The notes below the pieces were generated by a model. The model saw only the letters and a program-made list of their open reading frames with translations. It searched no databases and was not told where the DNA came from. 64,000 nucleotides of DNA, from NCBI RefSeq assembly GCF_902706605.1, contig NZ_CACSLH010000003.1, positions 62,001 to 126,000 of the forward strand. The letters run 5' to 3'. Shown here one piece after another: positions 19,239-28,363 of this stretch. Positions within the stretch are counted from its first letter, which is position 1, and each line of letters begins with the position of its first letter. The stretch is from Enterococcus sp. CSURQ0835 (GTDB taxonomy: Bacteria > Bacillota > Bacilli > Lactobacillales > Enterococcaceae). Made by a program: the position numbers and the translations under genes.

Positions 19239-20993
19239 ATGACTGAAAAAAATAATCAAGCGCTCTTAGAAGAAGACATCCAACCGCCTTTGTCTCGGAT
19301 GGAGCGCTATCACAAAAAAGAACGACCCGAACAACCGGTCACCACAGCAAATGAACCAAAGAACCCTCCCACGCCAAAAGCCAAAACGAATACCACCCAA
19401 GAGACGATGGTCCAAAGCACAGCTTGGCTGACAGTGGGTAATTTATTTTCTCGCCTGCTAGGAGCCGTCTATATCATCCCTTGGTATGCTTGGATGTACC
19501 CTCATAGTGTAGAAGCGAATTATTTATTTTCTAAAGGTTACAATGTTTACGCCCTGTTTCTGATGATCTCAACGGCTGGAATCCCGGCCGCTGTCGCGAA
19601 ACAAACGGCTCGCTACAATGCCATGAACGAGTACGGGTTGAGCAAACAGCTACTGTATTATACCGTTCGGATCATGTTAGTGGCGGGTTTCTTATGTACG
19701 TTGCTGATGTTTTTTGGCGCTCCCTTACTTTCCCAAGGCAATCCGGCCTTAGTTCCGGTCATGCGTTCGTTGAGTATCGTCTTACTCATATTTCCAGCTA
19801 TGAGTGTTTTGCGAGGCTTTTTCCAAGGAAACAACGAGATGAAGCCATACGCGTTGTCTCAGATCATTGAACAGATCGCCCGAGTGGCTTATATTTTGAT
19901 CACGGGCTTTGTCGTGATGCGCGTGTTAAACGGCAATTATAAAACGGCGGTCGTCCATGCGACGTTTGCTGCCTTTATCGGGGTTGCCTTTGCGTTAGCC
20001 GTCTTATTGCTCTCGTTGTGGAAACGGCGCCTTGTCTTTCAAGAATTGGAAAAAGAAAGTCGCAATGAGCTGACTTTTTCTGGTCGCCAACTCGTCATTC
20101 AAATGGTTCGTCAAGCGATTCCGTTTATCGTGATCGGCAGTGGGATCAGTATTTTTAAATTGATCGATCAATATTCATTTGAAAAAATCATGTCTGTCGT
20201 AACGAATTTTTCAGCGGCTAAAAATGCGGAACTGTTTACCTTGCTCTCACCTAACCCGGACAAATTAACGATGGTGGTGATCGCGATGGGAACTTCCATG
20301 GCGACAGCTGGTCTACCTTTGATCACAGAAAAATTCAACCAACGGGATCATAAAGGTCTGTCAGCTTTAGCATCAAACAATTTCCAATTGTTTTTCTTTA
20401 TCATGATGCCTGCTACGATCGGGATGATGGTCTTAGCATATCCGCTAAACACTTTATTTTACAGTCCTGACCCCGTCGGCTCCAAACTGTTAGCCGCTAA
20501 TTGTCTATTGGGGATCATGATGGGTCTTTTCATGGTTTGTTCGACGATGTTCCAAGGACTCGATGGCAACCGTAAAGCCGTCGTATTCTTACTCGTTGGG
20601 ATTTTAGTAAAACTGATCGTCCAAGCACCGCTGATTTTTATTTTCCATGCTTACGGTCCGCTCTTAGCAAGTTTCGTTGGATTATTAGTGTCTAACTTAT
20701 TCATTTTAGACCAGATCCATGTCATCACAGCCTTTCCTTTACGCGCCACTTTAAAATCGATCAGCAAGATCATTGGGATGGCACTTTTGATGGGACTCGT
20801 TGCGTTGCTCGTTCGGTTTGGTGTAAGCCTAGTACTGAGCTCTGATTCGAAGTTCCAATCGATGATTGAGATCTTGATTGTCGCGGCCGCTGGTGGTTTG
20901 ACTTACATCGTGATCGCACTGAAAACTCGTATCGCAGATCAACTCCTCGGTGCCAAGGTCAGTCGGATTCGAAAACTATTACACATTTCATAA
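19239..20993 (+). CDS. MurJ/SpoVB-type polysaccharide or lipid II flippase
   Basis: 584 residues of the MOP exporter superfamily. The first 65 residues are charged and cytosolic, then about 14 membrane segments start at STAWLTVGNLFSRLLGAVYIIPW. Family motifs include STAGIPAAVAKQTARY and SVLRGFFQGNNEMKPYALSQIIEQ. It is the Gram-positive YtgP/SpoVB type, which flips peptidoglycan lipid II or a related lipid-linked sugar. I chose the ATG at 19239; a TTG at 19221 is an alternative and neither has a strong ribosome site. No glycosyltransferases are nearby, which favours lipid II over a capsule role. Confidence 0.85.
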   Translation: MTEKNNQALLEEDIQPPLSRMERYHKKERPEQPVTTANEPKNPPTPKAKTNTTQETMVQSTAWLTVGNLFSRLLGAVYIIPWYAWMYPHSVEANYLFSKGYNVYALFLMISTAGIPAAVAKQTARYNAMNEYGLSKQLLYYTVRIMLVAGFLCTLLMFFGAPLLSQGNPALVPVMRSLSIVLLIFPAMSVLRGFFQGNNEMKPYALSQIIEQIARVAYILITGFVVMRVLNGNYKTAVVHATFAAFIGVAFALAVLLLSLWKRRLVFQELEKESRNELTFSGRQLVIQMVRQAIPFIVIGSGISIFKLIDQYSFEKIMSVVTNFSAAKNAELFTLLSPNPDKLTMVVIAMGTSMATAGLPLITEKFNQRDHKGLSALASNNFQLFFFIMMPATIGMMVLAYPLNTLFYSPDPVGSKLLAANCLLGIMMGLFMVCSTMFQGLDGNRKAVVFLLVGILVKLIVQAPLIFIFHAYGPLLASFVGLLVSNLFILDQIHVITAFPLRATLKSISKIIGMALLMGLVALLVRFGVSLVLSSDSKFQSMIEILIVAAAGGLTYIVIALKTRIADQLLGAKVSRIRKLLHIS

Positions 20994-20998
20994 AAAAA

Positions 20999-21030
20999 TG
21001 ACCTGTCAGAAATTTTTTCTGGCAGGTCAT
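20999..21030. terminator. bidirectional terminator
   Basis: Arms ATGACCTGTCAGAAA/TTTCTGGCAGGTCAT between convergent genes, T-rich on both sides. Confidence 0.85.
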
Positions 21031-21032
21031 TT

Positions 21033-21509
21033 TTAATTTTCAAAATAAAGTGGCTGGTAGCCGTAGTGAGTCAAAAAGCGTTCAAAATCAGTAAAAGCTA
21101 AGACGACCGTTGCCGTATTGAGATTTGGATGAAAGCCAATTTTTTGATTGCGATCGATCGCTTGCTCGATTACGACTGTGATTTGTCGCTGCTGATCACA
21201 AGGCAATGCAAGTGGTGTTACGGAGCCTTTTGTCAAACCTAATAAATCAAATAGCCGCTTTTCCGAAGCAAAGCTCAAATGTTTTTCACCTAGTTGTGTC
21301 GCTAGCTTTTTTAAATCTAATCGCTGCTGACTACGGCAAATGACCAAATAATCCTTTTTCGTAGTTTTTCCTTTTAACAATAAATTTTTGACTTCGGTGC
21401 CGTCAATTACAAAATCGATCTCCGATACTGTGAAAACAGCTGGATGTTCTACCACGTGATAAGCAATCCCTAACTGATCTAAATTTTGATAGACAACTTG
21501 TTTTTCCAT
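21033..21509 (-). CDS. prolyl-tRNA deacylase-like YbaK/ProX protein
   Basis: 158 residues of the YbaK/aminoacyl-tRNA trans-editing family, closest in pattern to stand-alone ProX/PrdX. Visible motifs are HPAVFTVSEIDF, VKNLLLKGKTTKKDYLVIC and GSVTPLAL. It would hydrolyse mischarged Ala-tRNAPro in the cytosol. GGAGGTGG precedes the ATG. Separate from the cobalamin gene upstream by about 40 nt and possibly co-transcribed with it. Confidence 0.88.
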   Translation of the reverse strand: MEKQVVYQNLDQLGIAYHVVEHPAVFTVSEIDFVIDGTEVKNLLLKGKTTKKDYLVICRSQQRLDLKKLATQLGEKHLSFASEKRLFDLLGLTKGSVTPLALPCDQQRQITVVIEQAIDRNQKIGFHPNLNTATVVLAFTDFERFLTHYGYQPLYFEN

Positions 21510-21552
21510 GGCCCACCTCCAAAGTTAGCGTACCATAAGCAATAGAAAATCA

Positions 21553-22113
21553 TCAATGAAAAACTTTTCCAGCTCGTTCATAAAATGGTTCTGAAACTCC
21601 AGCTTGTTGGTTGATATACCGAGCTAAAACAAAAAATAAATCAGATAAGCGATTCAAAACTTTATAGGCTTGCTCATTGTATGGCTCTCCTGCTGTCACA
21701 AGTTCTGTTGTTTCCCGCTCTGCTCGTCGCGTGACCGTCCGCAAAATATGAAAGTGACTCGCAACTAAGTGACCGCCAGGTAAAATAAATTTTTCAATCG
21801 GTGTCACTTGAGTACTATATTGATCGATCATTTTTTCCACTGCAGTCAACTCTTTTTTCGTTACGATGTAAGACGCATCTTTTGCTGGATTGGCCAGGTC
21901 CGTTCCGACATCAAATAATAAAACTTGAAGCGCAGTGAGTTGAGCTTTCAATTCAACAAATTGCGAATCTAACTCACTGATGATACTTCCCAACCACGCA
22001 TTAGCTTCATCAACACTGCCATACGCACTCACTCGTGGACTATTTTTAGGGACACGTGTGCCACCGATCAAAGCAGTTTTTCCACGATCCCCACTTTTCG
22101 TATAAACTTTCAT
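21553..22113 (-). CDS. ATP:cob(I)alamin adenosyltransferase, PduO type
   Basis: 186 residues starting MKVYTKSGDRGKTALIGG, the PduO-type ATP-binding signature, with VSAYGSVDEANAWLG and RRAERETTEL downstream. It makes adenosylcobalamin from cob(I)alamin and ATP. It follows the B12-dependent ribonucleotide reductase gene by 9 nt with its own AGGAGG, so the operon supplies the coenzyme to the enzyme that uses it. No cobalamin biosynthesis genes are in the window. Confidence 0.93.
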   Translation of the reverse strand: MKVYTKSGDRGKTALIGGTRVPKNSPRVSAYGSVDEANAWLGSIISELDSQFVELKAQLTALQVLLFDVGTDLANPAKDASYIVTKKELTAVEKMIDQYSTQVTPIEKFILPGGHLVASHFHILRTVTRRAERETTELVTAGEPYNEQAYKVLNRLSDLFFVLARYINQQAGVSEPFYERAGKVFH

Positions 22114-22122
22114 AAGCTCCTC

Positions 22123-24624
22123 CTATAAACCACATTTTAATTGCACTTTACAATTGGTACAAGTACTGCAGCCGCCAATTTCTTCAATCGTCCCTTGATG
22201 ACAAATCGGACAGATCTCCCCGTCTTCGATCTCTGAAACGGTTACGACTTGTCCAGCTGACAGCTTAGAATCAAATGCTGGTGTAGCAGTTTCATTTTCT
22301 TCAGCTGTTAAAGTCAAAACTTGTGAATCTCGGCTGCCATCCACATACACCGTCCCTCCTTTAGCTCCGCCACGATATAATGCTTGATAGATTTTGGCCA
22401 CTTGTGGGACTTGATACCCTTTTGGTGCATTCACTGTTTTAGAAATCGAGCTATCGACCCAGCGTTGGATCGTACATTGCACACTGACATGTGCTTCAGG
22501 AGACAATTCCATCGCTGAAACAAAAAATTCTGGTAACTCAGCTGGATCTGCAGTCGGCTGGTTTGCGAGATACTCTTCTACGATCGCGGCATTGACTTCA
22601 ATGAATTTTCCTAAGCGGCCACTGCGGAAGTACGAGAATGAGAAATAAGGTTCTAGTCCCGTTGCAACCCCCACCATCGTACCAGTTGAACCCGTGGGAG
22701 CCACCGTCAATAAATGTGAATTTCGGATCCCATATTTTAAAATATCTGCTTTGATATCAGCTGGCATTTTTTTCATATAACCAGTAGTAATAAATTTTTC
22801 TCGTAACTGATGCGTCTGCTCCGTCGTTTGCCCCACTAAGAAAGGAAAACTACCTTTTTCTTTTGCTAGTTCGATCGACGTACGATAAGCAGTCGTTGCG
22901 ATCGTTTCAAATACTTGGTCGACTAACGCATTTCCGTCTGTTGAGCCATAAACCTTTTCACAGTAAATCAACAGATCCGCTAAGCCCATCACTCCTAATC
23001 CGATTCGACGTTCGCCTTTTGCTTGCTGTTCATTTTTTTCAAAAAAGTACGGCGTTGCATCGATCACATCATCTTGGAAACGCACGCTCGTGGCAACAAT
23101 TTTCGCTAATTTTTCAAAATCGACGGTGTGCGTAGTGCGATCAACGACGTTAGCCAAATTGATCGCCGCAAGATTGCAAACAGCATACGGAGTCAACGGT
23201 TGTTCGCCGCACGGATTGGTGGCAACGACTTTTTGTCCGTAAGCAGTAGCATTGGTCATTTCGTTTGCGTTGTCGATAAAGAAAATCCCCGGCTCAGCTG
23301 AATAAGTAGCGCAATAGGTGATCAGATCCCAGAGTTCACGGGCTTTGATCGTTTGATAAACTTTGACTTGGCGACCGGTTTTTTCCCACTCGCGCACATC
23401 ACCGCATTCAGCCCAATTTGCATCGTAATCTTCCATCGCTGCAGCATCATAACTTTCAACAGCTGGAAAACGCAATTGGTATGTTTGGTCTTGCTCAACG
23501 GCAGTCATAAATTCTTTCGTCAAACAGACGGAGATATTTGCTCCAGACAAAAAGTCAGGCTCTTTGACCGTGTACGTTCCGCCATCAAGTAATTTTTGCT
23601 GCAGTTTTGCAAGTGCTGGATTATCCTTTAATGAAAGTTCTGTTGCCTGCGCGGTGACTTGTTGATAAAGCGCACGTTCAGAGTCTGTCAAGGGTGTAAA
23701 CGTCAATTTTTGTTGTGCCAACTGCCGGACAGTTTCACTTGTAGTCGTTACAATCAAATGGCGCAAAACATTGGAATTTTGGATCTTTGCAATGATAAAT
23801 TCAAAAATATCTGGATGCCAGTCTGCTAACATGATCATCTGCGCGCCGCGACGGCTTCCGCCTTGTTCGACTAAATTCGTGAGGTTAGCTAAGTCATTCA
23901 ACCAAGAAACTGCACCCGATGATTTTCCATTTACGCCGTGGACGATCGCCGCATGAGGTCGCAACGTTGAGCCATTGGTGCCGACACCACCGCCCCGACT
24001 CATGATCTCCATGACTTCTTGCCGATGTTTTGCCAGCCCGCCCCGCGAATCGTGGATAAACGGCATCACGAAACAATTGAAATACGTCACTTCTGAATCC
24101 GTTCCGGCACCATACAAGACTCGGCCAGCTGGGATCAAGTTTTGTTCCACTAAGTGATGGTAAAATCGTTTAAATGTTTTGGTTTGATCCGTTCGTTCTT
24201 GACTAGCGATCCCATGAGCGACGCGTTTTGCGATCTGTTCATAATAAAGCTCGAGTGGTTTTTCGACTTCCACTCGGTTGCGGATCACGCGTCCAGTCGC
24301 CGCTTCTTTTAAGTCAGTCAAGGCCGTTCGAAATTCTGTTTCGACTTCGATTTGAAGTTTATCCTCAGCTAACAAGGCAACTACCTGCCCGATCCCTCGT
24401 GCTGGGTATTGGGGATCAGCGTGAGTCGTCAAGACGACTAGATCTCCTACTTCAATCGTTTCCCCTGTTGGATCTTTTGCGGCATAACGATCTAACATGA
24501 TCAAGCGTGAGATCCCTTCAAATGTCATTTTCATTCCTGCTTCGATCGGAAAAAGTGCCGGAAATTTTTCGATAACAGAATTTATTTTTTTGCTGCTATT
24601 TGTTAATTGAACTTGACTCAACAC
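22123..24624 (-). CDS. nrdJ: adenosylcobalamin-dependent (class II) ribonucleotide reductase
   Basis: About 833 residues. Start is uncertain among GTG 24630, GTG 24624 and TTG 24621; I chose 24624 for spacing from AGGAG. Class II RNR features: FNCFVMPFIHDSRGG, GGGVGTNGSTLRP, the NPCGEQPLTPYAVCNLAAINL motif with the active-site Cys and Glu, VAPTGSTGTM, and a C-terminal CPICHQG...CSTCTNC cysteine cluster for reduction or zinc. It makes deoxyribonucleotides without oxygen dependence, using the cofactor made by the adjacent PduO-type enzyme. Two NrdR boxes overlap the promoter. Confidence 0.93.
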   Translation of the reverse strand: MLSQVQLTNSSKKINSVIEKFPALFPIEAGMKMTFEGISRLIMLDRYAAKDPTGETIEVGDLVVLTTHADPQYPARGIGQVVALLAEDKLQIEVETEFRTALTDLKEAATGRVIRNRVEVEKPLELYYEQIAKRVAHGIASQERTDQTKTFKRFYHHLVEQNLIPAGRVLYGAGTDSEVTYFNCFVMPFIHDSRGGLAKHRQEVMEIMSRGGGVGTNGSTLRPHAAIVHGVNGKSSGAVSWLNDLANLTNLVEQGGSRRGAQMIMLADWHPDIFEFIIAKIQNSNVLRHLIVTTTSETVRQLAQQKLTFTPLTDSERALYQQVTAQATELSLKDNPALAKLQQKLLDGGTYTVKEPDFLSGANISVCLTKEFMTAVEQDQTYQLRFPAVESYDAAAMEDYDANWAECGDVREWEKTGRQVKVYQTIKARELWDLITYCATYSAEPGIFFIDNANEMTNATAYGQKVVATNPCGEQPLTPYAVCNLAAINLANVVDRTTHTVDFEKLAKIVATSVRFQDDVIDATPYFFEKNEQQAKGERRIGLGVMGLADLLIYCEKVYGSTDGNALVDQVFETIATTAYRTSIELAKEKGSFPFLVGQTTEQTHQLREKFITTGYMKKMPADIKADILKYGIRNSHLLTVAPTGSTGTMVGVATGLEPYFSFSYFRSGRLGKFIEVNAAIVEEYLANQPTADPAELPEFFVSAMELSPEAHVSVQCTIQRWVDSSISKTVNAPKGYQVPQVAKIYQALYRGGAKGGTVYVDGSRDSQVLTLTAEENETATPAFDSKLSAGQVVTVSEIEDGEICPICHQGTIEEIGGCSTCTNCKVQLKCGL

Positions 24625-24635
24625 GTCCACTCCTT

Positions 24636-24686
24636 CTAGATATTGTGTTCGAGTTGTATTATCCTGCTAGATATTGTGGATTTCAA
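24636..24686 (-). promoter_or_regulatory. nrdJ promoter with two NrdR boxes
   Basis: On the minus strand TTGAAA (24686-24681), 17 nt, GATAAT (24663-24658). Identical 12-nt elements CACAATATCTAG occur at 24678-24667, between -35 and -10, and at 24647-24636, downstream of -10. They start exactly 31 nt apart, three helical turns, which is the usual spacing of paired NrdR boxes, and they fit the NrdR consensus. The surrounding unit, including GAGTTGTATT on the plus strand, is itself duplicated. Confidence 0.8.
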
Positions 24687-24769
24687 GAGTTGTATTTCAA
24701 ATTTTTTTGTGGTACGGTGAGAATCATTTTCAATTGAGTAGTACTTTTTATTTCCATTGCACCCAGTCA

Positions 24770-24844
24770 AAAAACCGACTGAAGATTGAAGTCCCCACAA
24801 AAGTCTAACTTTTTTTAGGGGCTTCAGATCCCAGCCGGTTTTTG
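24770..24844 (-). terminator. long hairpin terminator of the trans-sulfuration gene
   Basis: Imperfect arms of about 25 nt (AAAACCGGCTG...GAAGCCCC against GGGGACTTCAATC...CAGTCGGTTTT on the minus strand), with a T-run after it. Confidence 0.7.
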
Positions 24845-24854
24845 AAAACTACAT

Positions 24855-26015
24855 TTAATGGACTGTTTGTTTTACGGAAACTTTTGCTAGTGCTTGTTTT
24901 AAATCAGCGATCAGATCTTCTGTGTCTTCGATCCCAACTGATAAGCGCAGCAAGCCTTCTGTCACGCCTTGTTTTTCACGTTCTGCTTTTGGCACGCAAG
25001 CATGGCTCATGGTGACAGGATATGATAAGATCGATTCCACCCCACCTAAGCTCACCGCTGCAATCGGGATTTTCAACGCTTCGGCAAACGTAAAGACTGC
25101 TGCTTGATCGGCTAGCTCAAATGATAAAACTGCTCCGCCAGAAGTTGCCTGTCTTTGTTGGATCTGATAACCAGGATGACTTTTCAAGCCAGGGTAGTGG
25201 ACTGTTTTAACAGCTGGATGAGCCGCTAATAACTCACTGATTTGCTGCGCACTTTTTGCACTTTGTTCCATACGTAAACCGAGTGTCTTCATTCCACGCA
25301 TGATCAGCCAGCAATCTTCAACCCCCAAGATCCCGCCTAAAACTTTTTGCTGTAAAGCAACTTGTTGTGCTAATACTTCATCATTGGTGATCACCAAGCC
25401 TGCGACTACATCGCTATGACCATTGATAAACTTCGTCGCACTGTGGATCACAAGATCAACTCCGAGTTCCAGTGGTTTTTGAAACTGCGGTGTCATAAAC
25501 GTATTGTCAATGATCGTCAGTAAGTCGTGTCGGCGTGCGATAGCGACAACGTCATTAATATCGGTGACTTGTAACAACGGATTTGACGGTGTTTCTAAAT
25601 ACAAAGCTTTCGTATTTGGTTGAATCGCTTCTTCCCAAGCAGCCAAATCAGTCTCATCGACAAACGTCACCTCGATTCCAAAACGATTTAGCACTTCATT
25701 GACTAGCTGGAAGGTCCCGCCATAAATACTCTTACACAACACGAGATGGTCGCCTTGGCTAAAGCTCAATAAAACAGCAGAAATCGCACTCATCCCCGAT
25801 GCAAAAGCCGTTGCGAACTGTCCGCCTTCAATCGCTGCGATCCCAGCTTCTAACGCGTGCCGAGTCGGATTGCCAAACCGAGAATACGTGTAAGGCTGAC
25901 TGTCTTTAATTGACGCTTGGCTAAAGGTTGAACATTGATAAAGCGGAATCGAAGAGGCTCCCGTCGTCTCATCGAACACAGGATAACCATGAATTAATTT
26001 AGTATTGTCTTTCAT
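24855..26015 (-). CDS. PLP-dependent trans-sulfuration enzyme (cystathionine gamma-synthase/lyase family)
   Basis: 386 residues of the Cys/Met metabolism PLP family. Motifs: YTYSRFGNPTRHALE, FASGMSAISAVLL, ETPSNPLLQVTDI, and the PLP lysine in HSATKFINGHSDVVAG. Likely makes or cleaves cystathionine, or uses acylated homoserine with sulfide; sequence alone does not separate these activities. AGGAGCGATTA precedes the ATG. Monocistronic. Confidence 0.85.
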   Translation of the reverse strand: MKDNTKLIHGYPVFDETTGASSIPLYQCSTFSQASIKDSQPYTYSRFGNPTRHALEAGIAAIEGGQFATAFASGMSAISAVLLSFSQGDHLVLCKSIYGGTFQLVNEVLNRFGIEVTFVDETDLAAWEEAIQPNTKALYLETPSNPLLQVTDINDVVAIARRHDLLTIIDNTFMTPQFQKPLELGVDLVIHSATKFINGHSDVVAGLVITNDEVLAQQVALQQKVLGGILGVEDCWLIMRGMKTLGLRMEQSAKSAQQISELLAAHPAVKTVHYPGLKSHPGYQIQQRQATSGGAVLSFELADQAAVFTFAEALKIPIAAVSLGGVESILSYPVTMSHACVPKAEREKQGVTEGLLRLSVGIEDTEDLIADLKQALAKVSVKQTVH

Positions 26016-26203
26016 TAACTAATCGCTCCTTTGATCAGAAATTTCGGCTAGCACACTAACCTTGCTCTTCAATCTTAACATATATTTGAAAGCGTTTTAA
26101 CAAATGGCCCGATCTTCGCTACTTTTTTACAGTCTTCCCGTTGATTTCTGATTTTTCTTTAATCGGAGCGCGCTTCATTTTAATTGAACGTTCCAGCTAA
26201 ACA

Positions 26204-26231
26204 AAAAAGCCAGCTGCATCAACAGCTGACT
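26204..26231 (-). terminator. terminator of the YjeM-like permease gene
   Basis: Arms AGTCAGCTG/CAGCTGGCT followed on the minus strand by six T residues. Confidence 0.75.
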
Positions 26232-26238
26232 CCAAAGT

Positions 26239-27723
26239 TTAATTTTTAGTCCGGCTCAAGTAAGATTGATACAAGAACAATCCAACGATTGTAAAGCCGA
26301 CCGGTCCGGCGATCATCCACAATGTATCGCGCATGCCTGCGCCTTCGATGATCGGTTGAATGATCGTGAAGACGTTAGCGGCTAAGACCAATAAGAAGAC
26401 TACCACACTAATCGTGATCGTCATACTATGTGATTTGTAAACTTCAAACGGCCGATCCAAACCAGTTTTTTTCTTGAATTTAGGGAAAGCATAAATCAAG
26501 AACAAGTAAGGTAACGTCATGGAAACATTGGCCATCAAGGTCAAGATGTTATAAAACGCTGATGGATCTGGTGTTGCAAATGATGCGATCAAAATAATCG
26601 CTACTACGATCGCACATTGGACCCACATCGCAAAACTTGGCATGCCATTTTCATTTAGTTTCGTGAATTTAGCTGGCCATAATTTTTTCGGTGTTCCCAT
26701 GATCAATGTTTTCAATGGTGAGTAAGTCAAGGTGAAGAACGCACCACTATAAGCTAAGAACATGCCTAGCCCAGTATAACGAGCAAACCAATTACCCATG
26801 CTGATTGCTGCTGCTTGACTCAAGCCGATGCCCTTACCAAATTCAAACCCTAAGTTATTCATCATAACGTAACTGATATTCCCAAGGTTCGTTGTTTTGC
26901 CAGAAAGAATAGCATCCCAGTTTGTTGAAACGCCCCATAAGAAGATCCCTAATGCATAGCCGATGACGATGACTAACGCTGACAAGATGACACCTTTCGG
27001 GAAAGTTTTTTCCGGATTTTCTGTTTTATCGACCATCCCACCAACAGCTTCTAAACCGCCGTAAGCAAAGATCGCAAAGACCGCAAACCCGAGTAACCCG
27101 ATTGGACTTTGATAACTTGGATTTGGTGAGTGTAAGATGTGGTTGAACGGTTGTGCCAGGTGACCACCATTCGTTGCTAAGATGATCCCTGAGATCACGA
27201 TCAGCACCGCATTTAAACTCATCACTGCCAAACCACCGACGCTCGTGATCTTGACGATTCCTTTGACCCCTTTAATGGAGACAAACGTTACTAAGATCAT
27301 CCAGAAACAAGCCAGTAAGCCGACCATTTGAGTTGAGTTCAACCCAAACAGGCCTAGTTTTTGCGTTTGGTCACTCCCGGCAAAAGCCGTTGTGAACGGA
27401 ATCCAAACCTTTGAAGACGTCGACACCATCCAAATAACATACGAGGCAAACCACATAAAGGTTCCGATAAACGCAAACCGTGGTCCTACACTGACCTCAA
27501 GCCATTTGTACATCCCACTGTTTTCGCCTTTGATGGTTGAACCGAATTCGGCCATCATCAATGCAAACGGAATGAAGAAAAGAATCGCAGCTACGACATA
27601 AAAGACGATTGAGCCATACCCCATCAAGTAAAAGGCTACCGGTCCATTGGCAAACCCAAATACGGAGGTAAAGATCATCATGACTAAAGCGCCAAGCGTC
27701 ATGCCCTTTTCTGCTTTGGACAT
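26239..27723 (-). CDS. APC-family amino acid permease, YjeM/GadC-like
   Basis: 494 residues from ATG at 27723 (AGGAG 8 nt upstream). About 12 membrane segments; begins with MTLGALVMMIFTSVFGFANGP, the conserved TM1 of the glutamate/GABA-antiporter branch of the APC superfamily, and has FAIFAYGGLEAVGGMVDKTENPEKTFPKGV in the middle. Substrate unknown; the YjeM branch is not functionally settled. No decarboxylase gene is adjacent, so an acid-resistance role is not supported here. Confidence 0.85.
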   Translation of the reverse strand: MSKAEKGMTLGALVMMIFTSVFGFANGPVAFYLMGYGSIVFYVVAAILFFIPFALMMAEFGSTIKGENSGMYKWLEVSVGPRFAFIGTFMWFASYVIWMVSTSSKVWIPFTTAFAGSDQTQKLGLFGLNSTQMVGLLACFWMILVTFVSIKGVKGIVKITSVGGLAVMSLNAVLIVISGIILATNGGHLAQPFNHILHSPNPSYQSPIGLLGFAVFAIFAYGGLEAVGGMVDKTENPEKTFPKGVILSALVIVIGYALGIFLWGVSTNWDAILSGKTTNLGNISYVMMNNLGFEFGKGIGLSQAAAISMGNWFARYTGLGMFLAYSGAFFTLTYSPLKTLIMGTPKKLWPAKFTKLNENGMPSFAMWVQCAIVVAIILIASFATPDPSAFYNILTLMANVSMTLPYLFLIYAFPKFKKKTGLDRPFEVYKSHSMTITISVVVFLLVLAANVFTIIQPIIEGAGMRDTLWMIAGPVGFTIVGLFLYQSYLSRTKN

Positions 27724-28280
27724 TAAAACCACTCCTATTCATTTTTTATGGGTGCATCCACTTGTTTTTCAAAGTAACGAATAAATAATTTCAAGCTGGT
27801 CAATCAGTTAGCTTCAAAAAAAACAAAATGAGAAACTCCCGTTTAAAACTTTACACTGAAAAATTAGTTTAAGCAAGTCGGTCAAAAAACGCTTTTGATT
27901 TGATCGCAACTTCGCGCTCCACAAGACAAACTAGTCAAGACTCAAACTAGCACTCCTCTTCTTCATTTTTAAAATAACATAAACCAAAAAATTAGTCTGG
28001 CTTTTTTGACTTTTAGTCGTCATTTTATTTTTGTATTTTAAAACATTAGCTACGAAAAATATTGATATAGCAAAGTTTTACTTCCCAAACGATGTCATCA
28101 AATCAAGATTTGAAAACTTGATTGTCCTTCCAATTATATTTTCAAATCAGTTTAAGAACTACAACTGATTAAAAAAAACTGATTTTGATCATTCGGTTCA
28201 CCGAAACCAGTTGTTCAACTGACAAAACTTGATCGCCTAGCACTTTAAAAAATAATAAAAGTCACGCTCTTTTTTTAACA
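27724..28280. other. AT-rich intergenic region of about 550 bp
   Basis: No coding frame with a ribosome site was found on either strand. It should contain the permease promoter on its left side. I see no convincing hairpin or known RNA motif in the rest. Confidence 0.4.
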
Positions 28281-28322
28281 AAAAAAAGATAAAACCACAG
28301 CTTAATACCATGGATTTATCTT
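28281..28322 (-). terminator. terminator of the ABC permease gene
   Basis: Arms AAGATAAA.CCA/TGG.TTTATCTT followed on the minus strand by eight T residues. Confidence 0.75.
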
Positions 28323-28363
28323 CTGATTATAATTTTTCTGAAAATTCTATTTTGTTTTCGTGT

